Assembly (NCBI GenBank): GCA_015179045.1
Contig: WHUZ01000191.1
Span: 1-38,479 of the forward strand
DNA length: 38,479 bases
From: Kalaharituber pfeilii
Lineage: Eukaryota; Ascomycota; Pezizomycetes; Pezizales; Pezizaceae
Reading direction: 5' to 3'
The first letter of the stretch is position 1, and every line of letters begins with the position of its first letter. Below, in pieces: positions 31,563 through 38,479 of this stretch. The notes beneath the pieces were generated by a model that saw only the letters and a program-made list of their open reading frames with translations, was not told where the DNA came from and searched no databases. A program made the position numbers and the translations under genes.

Positions 31563-34500
31563 AGTAGCTAAATCTATCCGATTATTTATATACCACTGTG
31601 AGTCTGGCTCTATTGGGATTAGATAAGCTATTCCAGAGATACTGTGAATAGGTATTACTCGCTTGTTTGCTGGCATTGGCACACGAACTTTAGGTATACC
31701 TTTAGGACCTTCGCACCTCTCTTTCCTGACACATTGAAGTAGAGAAACATATGCACAATGGTAAGTATAACCTATTTGGCAGTCGAAAAGTTTAAAAAAA
31801 TACTTCGATCTTGCCTGAAAGCTTACCTTTCAGTATAGCATTAGTATGCCTTCCCATCTCTACCCAGGCCCAATTTGCTCTTAGTACTTGCTTGCAGAAT
31901 TTTTGCCTTCCAGTACAGTGAATATAATACAAAATGAAGTCATTATCACTAAGGTCAGGTACCAGAATTTGCAGTGCTATAAATAGCTCTGCAGGGCTAC
32001 TCAGTAGATGCTCGATATTAGAATCTGTCTGAATTAGTTCCTATAAATATGCGTGTATAGCAGATACAAGATCTGCAAGTTGGTACTCTTCTACAATATG
32101 TTTTAGGGAATAAATCATCTTCGGGTTGACTTCACCCATCAACTTCATAAAGAGAAGGCTTCTAGCGTCTGCCGTCATTTTCTCAATATGGCACATTAGG
32201 CGAATCAAACTTTCCATCACAGTTTTAACATGTGGTAACTCTTTTGACTATGCCTCTAGGTTCTTATCTCTCATGGCAAATCCATGATCCCGTATGTATA
32301 TCTGCACAATTTGTGACATAGCGTCAATACAATTACTTCGATTGTAGGTATCCTTTATAAGCTTATGCTAGGTTTCGCATATTTCTATAAAGTATTATGG
32401 CAAGCTACTGTACCTAGGTATTTGGTCAGTGTAGTGAGAGAGTATATAGATCTTAGGGAAGTTGAAGCCAGCTTCTTCTCCTAAAAGGTCCTCAACCAAT
32501 AACTGATGCTCTAATAGGTACTTCTTCCTCAACCACTCTCATTGTACTATAGTGTATCGCTCAGAGGCTTCTGTAAGGTGATGATCTGATGCAAGTTATT
32601 GTTTTGCTTTTCCAGCCTTGTTTCATACTTCTTTCCTAGTACGGCAAGCGAGAAAGACATTCTTATACTCATGGAACTTCTACAAATACTTCTTTATATA
32701 TGTGATAGTAGATGCAGTGTGACTTTTATACTGTACTATTAGCATGAAATCCATTAGATATCTGATACAGGAGATTGCTTTATTGAAGTCTTGTTTTTGT
32801 CCTCCTATTAACTATGGTTGATTGGCTATCTGACGTAAAGTGATAGCAAAAGTACTTAATACAGCCTTTCCAATACACCATATTTCATTACCAGACTACT
32901 GGGAGACAGATCTGTAAGCCTTTCTGGGGGATGAAATTCAGAGTAAACAGGTAATCTCTTCCATACATAATCGAATAGGACTAGGCAGTCATGCTTTTCA
33001 AGAAATGCTTGAATTTACTTCATCATATGATCAGTACTGGTAATGCCAAGGAATAGGTAGTGGAGAATATTGGCTCAAACAAGCTCGTGCAGGATAATGT
33101 TCGGAAGTGACTACAATGCATTTTCCACATACTGTACACCATTGGATAAAAGACCCTTTTTATCAGATTTACAATAAGCAGCAGTATAGGCTTTGTAGTC
33201 TCGTTTAGGGTATTCACAGCCAGCTTCAGGTAGTTTATCTAAGTGTTCTTTTAGCAAACTGCAAATTATATATAGATTTGACTTTATACTATATATGGTG
33301 CAGTTTTTAAGATAATTGGCAAGCCATCCAGAGACATGAGGGATACAAAGCTAGACTTGCTTATTAGCACATACTATTTCAATCCCTTTATGGCATGCAG
33401 GATTAGATAGTGGCTTCAGTATGTACGCTAATAGTTTGTAGATAATATCTAATAACTTCTGCTTTTGGGTGTCAATGGATTATCCATCAATGCCAGAAAC
33501 TCTTTTAGGCAAAATCAGCAGGAGAGCTAGGGGAATTCAAGCATTCATTGAGGGCATGTTTTGGACTTGAGATGTGATATTCGCTATACTGAGATAGAGG
33601 GGCCACAGCTTTTTGCTGCTGGAAAAGTTGGTAAGGTGTATCACATCAGAGGCAAGAAGAATTAGGATGAGTATGGATTCAATCAGTAATGTGAGCTACC
33701 TGACTCCATGAGTAAGATATGTAATAAGTAGGGTGTAATTATATTACCTGTGTATCCCACCACCAATGTGCAGTATACATCTTATTGTAGATCTGCTCAC
33801 CTTTGCTGTCCATCTCTTTTACTAGACTCCACACCATGTTCTCTGCATAGGCCCTCTGACATAGGAGATACTTCATATATTGCAATATATTGCAATAGTA
33901 GAATTGGGTTTCTGGTTCCAGTCAGTATTTTACAATTCCTTCAGTCCACTGCAGTTTGGAAGCTATTGAATCCAGAAGTTTATGTAAAGTATGACTTGAG
34001 CGAAAAGAGACTCTATACATTGGATTGTTCTCTGCTGCCACCACCATTATTCTATCTTTAAAGAATTTATCAATGTAAAATCTGGAAATCCCAGATGTTT
34101 GAAAAAAACCGAGCAAGCTTGTAGTCTAGAGCAGTCGCAAAGGGTTGGAAAATATTGGAAGAGGCATTCCGGGAGTGACGAACTATATGCTGATATAAGG
34201 GAACTCTGGCTTTATATTCGGAAGGAAAGAGGAGTATCCTTTCAGAAATCTCAATGGAAGGGGAAGCGGAAGTCCAACTTGCGGTATCGGAGGATGCATT
34301 CTCTAAGTTATCCTCCTCATCAGTGGGGAGAGATTGGGGAAGTGAATTTTCTCAAAATCTGAGCTGTCATCCATGGAGGCTTCAGAATTGTGGGGTTCAA
34401 AGTCGGAATAGACTAAATGGATTTGTTGAATCATATGTTCCAGTCTATTTTCATCCTTCTCATCCCTTTTCCAGAGTTTGGCATTTTTTGACGAACCCAG

Positions 34501-34660
34501 GGCGTCAAAAGACTGTCACTTGCATGCGAAGACATTTGTTCGCTTAGATGTGGGCTTCCATCTGTGTTCAGGATATTTCTTGTGCAAGTGTTTTACATAA
34601 GTACTAGCATGACTATAAAGCTTGGAATAAGATGGACAACAGGTTTTAGTAGTATTTATT
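31540..34660 (-). pseudogene. KDZ/Plavaka-type transposase, right copy
   Basis: N-terminal C2H2 finger at 34573-34638: C (34636-34638), x2, Tyr for the second Cys (34627-34629), x12, His (34588-34590), x4, Tyr for the last His (34573-34575). The spacing C-x2-C-x12-H-x4-H is exact; both losses fit one transition each. Next: ARVPLYQHIVRHSRNASSNI, FFQTSGISRFYIDKFFKDRI and SFRSSHTLHKLLDSIASKLQ (33922-34360); TKPILLLIVNLIKRVFYP (33023-33217); the KDZ block near 32180-32530. The C-terminus is unusually clear: IPIHSISGIAYLIPIEP, WYINNRIDLATW, then TAG at 31557-31559. After it DIYQVNE is still readable, so the TAG may itself be a mutated Trp codon. Introns are likely, including GTAAGC...TAG near 31780-31840. 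Confidence 0.75.
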
Positions 34661-35657
34661 TCTGGATAAAGAGTTCAGTCAAGGGGGCTATAATAAAAGG
34701 TGAAAGACCCATACTATCGAGTAGTGGACCTTTCGCGTCAGTTGTAGAATTTGTATGCCAAGTACTTCATAAAAGTATGAGTTGAAGTTTCCGAAAGATT
34801 AAAGTGGAAAGCTGTAGTCTTTTTTTTTTTTAGAAAAATTAAGCATAAGAAATCAGTAGAAAATCTGTTCTTATACTTGAACTCCCTGGCTTAAGCTTTA
34901 GAGAGGCAGTACATAATCATCAGGCAAGCTTTGCTAAGATTAGAACCTAACATGATGCCTAAACTACCTGAGCATAGTACCAAGATCAGTACATACATGT
35001 CAGGGGTGAATCCCAGTGTTCTGGTCCCAATCCAATACTCTGGATTTAGTATCTTCCAGCACATGTCCTGAGGTAAGTGTGATTAAGCACGGCAATCAGA
35101 TGTATTCTAGAACACATCCGAAGGCAAGTGCATTCCAGCACGGCATCATGATTCAGGTGTATTTTAGTGCGGGAGGTCTATCGGATTAAACCGAGATCAA
35201 GATCTATATAGTTCTTGTAACAGATCATTGATTCAGGTAATGGCCATGATAGTCTGGGGTTTATGAAATAGATAGAGTTGTTGCTTTGTTCTATGTATTT
35301 AGAATGGCCATGAAGATTCGAGATAAACATTACTAGAATCTATATTTTTGTATACTCTAAAATAAGCAAACAATTAGTTGTTCTATCTACCTACAAGGCA
35401 ATTTTCAAGTGCATATCAGAACCAAACTACCCTTATTCTAGGTTCTGTGACATTTTTCGAAAAGAACTTTAGGTATATAATCTGATGTTGAGCACAATTG
35501 AGGACCTAAACTCCTATAAATTGTTAGCATGACAGTACTTCAATTTTGATTCACGGCATTTATATCATGCAATAGAGGTAATTACTCCTTTGAGTTATTT
35601 CTGAAATAGGGCTAAATATCCAACGTGTCAGTTATCTGACCCTATATGGCAGGAAAA
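34661..35657. promoter_or_regulatory. Divergent intergenic region, right copy
   Basis: About 1 kb between the transposase start and the ORF2 start, matching 18006-19009 in reverse. Repeated motifs of the form 'tccagcacatgtcc', 'gaacacatccgaaggcaagtgcattccagcac' parts and 'gtattttagtgc' lie near 35045-35170, spaced about 50-60 bp. Likely holds both promoters; no defined element. Confidence 0.4.
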
Positions 35658-37030
35658 ATGATTACTAAAAAGGATAAAATATCCAACTCTAAGGTACTAT
35701 TGGAATAGAGAGATAAGAATGCAGAATATACTACATGGAGGAGTGCCCTAAAAAACTATTATATCATTAATAATATTACAGGTAAGCGGCAAGCAGGGAA
35801 AGATAAATAAAAGAAATTGGAGGATGAAGCTAAGAGAATGGTTGGATTCAAAAGATCTGCCAAAACTCTCTTGGCATACAATGATGACTAAGCATATAAA
35901 GCATTCAAAGCCCTTCTCATTAATGCATGTATGTAAGAAAAGATGGAAGACTGAACAAAAGCTGCAACTTGTCGTCGCTGAACAGCAGTGAGATAATACT
36001 ATTGCTGCTGGTGATGTACTCGATAGTATCAGGGAAGAATTATTAGATGTCGGAAAGAAGACTCCGATAAAAGTCTTCATATGCGATCCCGAGGTCTAGG
36101 AGTGTTATTTAGGTGGTAACAATGCGCTCTAGTGGAAAACCTGTCCCATAAAAGTTGTTTTCACTATGAAAATATGGAGTTTGCAGAAGGTGGTTACTGC
36201 AATTCAAAAGTAGGTCCCGGCAGGAAGGTTCTCTCATGCTATCTACGGGGCAACTACAAAGCCTCATGCAAATGCAAGTATGCTGAAAACTGACGTAATA
36301 TGTCTGCTTTCCAATACTAAACTGGAGCACTCCTTGAGAGCACCAATTATAAGCCTGTCTGTCTCTTGGTAGTACTTAATGCAGCCACTTGTGAAGACAT
36401 GTCAGACCCCGAGGAAATCAGGAATTTTAATAAGGACGAATACAATATTGAGAGTAATACATATGAGGATCTAGCAGAGGACTTCAATGTCTATTGGGTC
36501 TTAGCTCGAGCCAGTGGGGAAGTGGGAAAGGCGGAATTTGAATCTGAACTGGACGATGGTAATACCAGAGAAGCTGCAGGAACAGCAGCTAGGATTGCTG
36601 CACTCAACCACTAGAAGCAGGCAAAAGAATCATTTGAGATTACATGGTAAGTTGTTTCTTATTAGTTTTTCAGTTTTGTACTCATTAATTTGTACTAAAT
36701 GAAATGCATGGGATAGACTATTATGAATTACTCCATAATTAGTTTAGAGTTAAGGAAATGTCATATGGGAGGGGTATAATGCTAAGGATAGGCTTAACGA
36801 CTAGCTGGGTTGTTTTACATTGAATATCTTAATTTTAGAATTTGTTATTTTTGTCTTTCTTTTTTATTCTCTTTCACTATTTTTCCCTATATTCTCACTT
36901 TGACCTACTACTAAAAGCAAGTTTTTTTCTATGTAATTTACATAATTACCAGTCCTGGAGTGGGATTGCAGCTGCATGTCAAAGGCTGTCTGATACCATG
37001 GATAGGTTGACCGACTTGAATAAAATATCT
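35658..37030 (+). pseudogene. ORF2 of the DNA transposon, right copy, unknown function
   Basis: Begins MITKKDKISNSKVLLE then a TAG (left copy also TAG), followed by RDKNAEYTTWRSALKNYYII. Conserved core: DVLDSIREELLDVGKKTPIK, VFICDPEV, then FTMKIWSLQKVVTAIQK. A frameshift near 36350 relative to the left copy leads into the open part 36366-36614: VVLNAATCEDMSDPEEIRNF, NIESNTYEDLAEDFNVYWVL, EAAGTAARIAALNH. Donor GTAAGT at 36647; a later likely exon after CAG at 36952 reads SWSGIAAACQRLSDTMDRLT. The protein would be near 330 residues or more, acidic in its second half. No known family or catalytic motif recognised. It is always beside and divergent from the transposase, so it may be an accessory transposition factor or cargo. 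Confidence 0.6.
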
Positions 37031-37058
37031 TTCATTTTGAATTTATTATCTATATTCG

Positions 37059-37061
37059 TTT

Positions 37062-37093
<32 letters not shown>

Positions 37094-37096
37094 TTA
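37059..37096. repeat. Simple repeat (TTTTA)n, right copy
   Basis: Complement of 16561-16603. Short low-complexity array in the gap between ORF2 and ORF3. Confidence 0.85.
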
Positions 37097-37732
37097 CGTT
37101 TTCTATTTCTCTATTGTCTGCCTTCTTTGTTCCTTCTACTTCTATATTATCTGTCCCTTTCTCCTATGACATTTACTTCCCTTTCTGGCTATGATAAATA
37201 CTTGCTTATTGAAGCTATTCTAATACTTTCTAAATGAACGCTATATTCATAGCAATTTGAATTGAGAGCTTAATCAACAAGCGCATAGAATATTTGCACA
37301 CTTCCCTTGCGAGGACCCAGTGAGTCGGCGGACTGACATAATGTATAGGTGATACAATCTCATGAGCTTCCTTTGTAAGAACCAAGCATGTCAGCCGACT
37401 GATACAATGCACAGTGATAGGATCTTATAAACTTCCCTTACAAAGACCAAGCGTGTCGGCTAACTGATACAATGCATGGTGATAGAATCTCATGAACTTC
37501 CAACTAAGGATACCTACCGACCTATCCCCAAACTGAGAATATATGTACTGATAGCAGGATTTTGATGGCTATGAGAGAAACTGAAAGGTATATCAAGTGA
37601 TATATAGCTTCTTCAATTGAAAATCCTCCATCTTTTGTCTTGTACTCTACCTATTCCACTCAGTCTCTGTCTGCTCCTCATTATTCTTCTCTTTTCCTCT
37701 CATCTACTATCAAACTTTATTTAACATCTGAA

Positions 37733-38479
37733 ATATCTAGCAGTACATCTACTAGAAGAAGAGCCAAGACAAATAATGATAGTACGCCAGTGGAGAAGTC
37801 CAAGAAGCGACAATCTTCATTGAAGATAGTGCAGAAATCGAAGGTTCGTATTACAGTCAAGAAGGCTACCGATAAAAGAATAATTACACAGGTAAGTTTA
37901 AAATGCTCTATCTCTTGGTGAATCCTTAAACTTACTTATTTGATAGATAATTCTAGATAAACATGATCCAAGTGATGATAGCAGAGATCAGGATGTAGAG
38001 AACCTAAGGCAGAATCTTGATGATGAAGAGGAGCTGAAATCTGACACAGAGGAATCTTAACAAGATTCTGAGGCAGAGATTGACTCTCACTATCCAGTTT
38101 AATAACAAACTCATAGAGGGGTCTAATCTTGAGGATTCTGCAGCATTCCCCCCACATATTAAGAGTTAGCAATTCGAGCAGAGGAGATTGTCAAGAATTT
38201 AATACTTTTTGATCGTCTACTATTAAGTGCTAGTAAAGTAGTGGACATGCTTGAAGAATCATAAAGTATGGCTCAGGATAGGCTGGGTGAGTATAAAGTT
38301 AAAATTAAAGCCATTAATTCACATGTAAGTTAATATATCTTATTCCAATAGGACTAGTATGATTGCTGACATCCTGTAGCTCAAGAGCATCCATTTGAGA
38401 GTAAGATTATAGTTAGTATATGAATGCCGAAATATAGTGATGAATCTGTATGGACTTAACCATCTCTTGGCAGAGACAA
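37733..38479 (+). pseudogene. ORF3 of the DNA transposon, right copy, start lost, partial
   Basis: The start codon seen in the left copy (ATG, 15925-15927) is ATA here (37733-37735), a G-to-A change. The frame then reads SSSTSTRRRAKTNNDSTPVE, KSKKRQSSLKIVQKSKVRIT. An intron with GTAAGT donor and TAG acceptor fits 37892-37956. The next exon reads KHDPSDDSRDQDVENLRQNL, DDEEELKSDTEES, strongly acidic. Further on, ELAIRAEEIVKNL, FDRLLLSASKVVDMLEES, MAQDRLGEYKVKIKAINSH can be read. A second intron is likely (GTAAGT near 38322 to AATAG near 38351). The frame runs off the window edge at LYGLNHLLAET. Together with the left copy it suggests a protein of roughly 450-600 residues. Function unknown. Confidence 0.6.

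Larger units (their letters stand above)
31165..38479 (-). mobile_element. KDZ/Plavaka-type DNA transposon, right copy (partial)
   Basis: Inverted counterpart of about 15211-22497; it runs off the right window edge inside ORF3. Transposase is on minus, ORF2 and ORF3 on plus. It is clearly less mutated than the left copy: for example TGG, CAG and CAC codons survive here where the left has TAG, TAG and TAC or TAT. The left limit is the LINE poly(A) at 31164. Confidence 0.8.

Overview
The window looks like a transposon-packed, AT-rich compartment of a filamentous fungus, most likely a Pezizomycotina ascomycete. Support: a chromodomain Ty3/gypsy element, a Ty1/copia element primed by a half initiator-tRNA, Tad/I-like LINEs with an RNase H domain, and KDZ/Plavaka-type DNA transposons with a C2H2 finger, all carrying repeat-induced C-to-T damage. 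I could find no intact gene, tRNA, rRNA or CRISPR array. Almost every gene here is a pseudogene of a mobile element. The species cannot be read from the sequence.

Layout. 1-239 is the poly(A) end of a LINE. 240-2741 is very AT-rich and probably belongs to the same host element that resumes at 14562. 2747-14556 is a complete gypsy chromovirus with 477-bp LTRs and a CATAT target duplication. Inside its reverse transcriptase gene sits a complete copia element in the opposite orientation (6086-11434, 499-bp LTRs, CCTTT duplication). 14562-22497 and 31165-38479 are two inverted copies of one large DNA transposon. Each has a KDZ-type transposase and, diverging from it, two further genes of unknown function (ORF2, ORF3). 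The region between the two copies holds a LINE end (22498-22740), an unassigned AT-rich stretch, an old heavily mutated gypsy fragment (about 24540-27939) and a 5'-truncated LINE (about 28135-31164). A 71-bp retroposed insertion with a 13-bp target duplication lies within that LINE.

History. The DNA transposon, the LINEs and the second gypsy fragment are old and strongly mutated. The complete gypsy element inserted later, and copia inserted into gypsy later still; both are visibly less AT-rich. Their LTR pairs differ almost only by transitions, mostly at former CpG sites.

Most interesting points: (a) a large DNA transposon carrying two unrecognised, multi-exon companion genes, present as two inverted copies that can be compared; (b) a canonical -1 frameshift signal (GGGAAAC plus a stem six bases downstream) joining gag to pol in the gypsy element; (c) paired TG/CA differences between LTRs, which record deamination of the same CpG on opposite strands.
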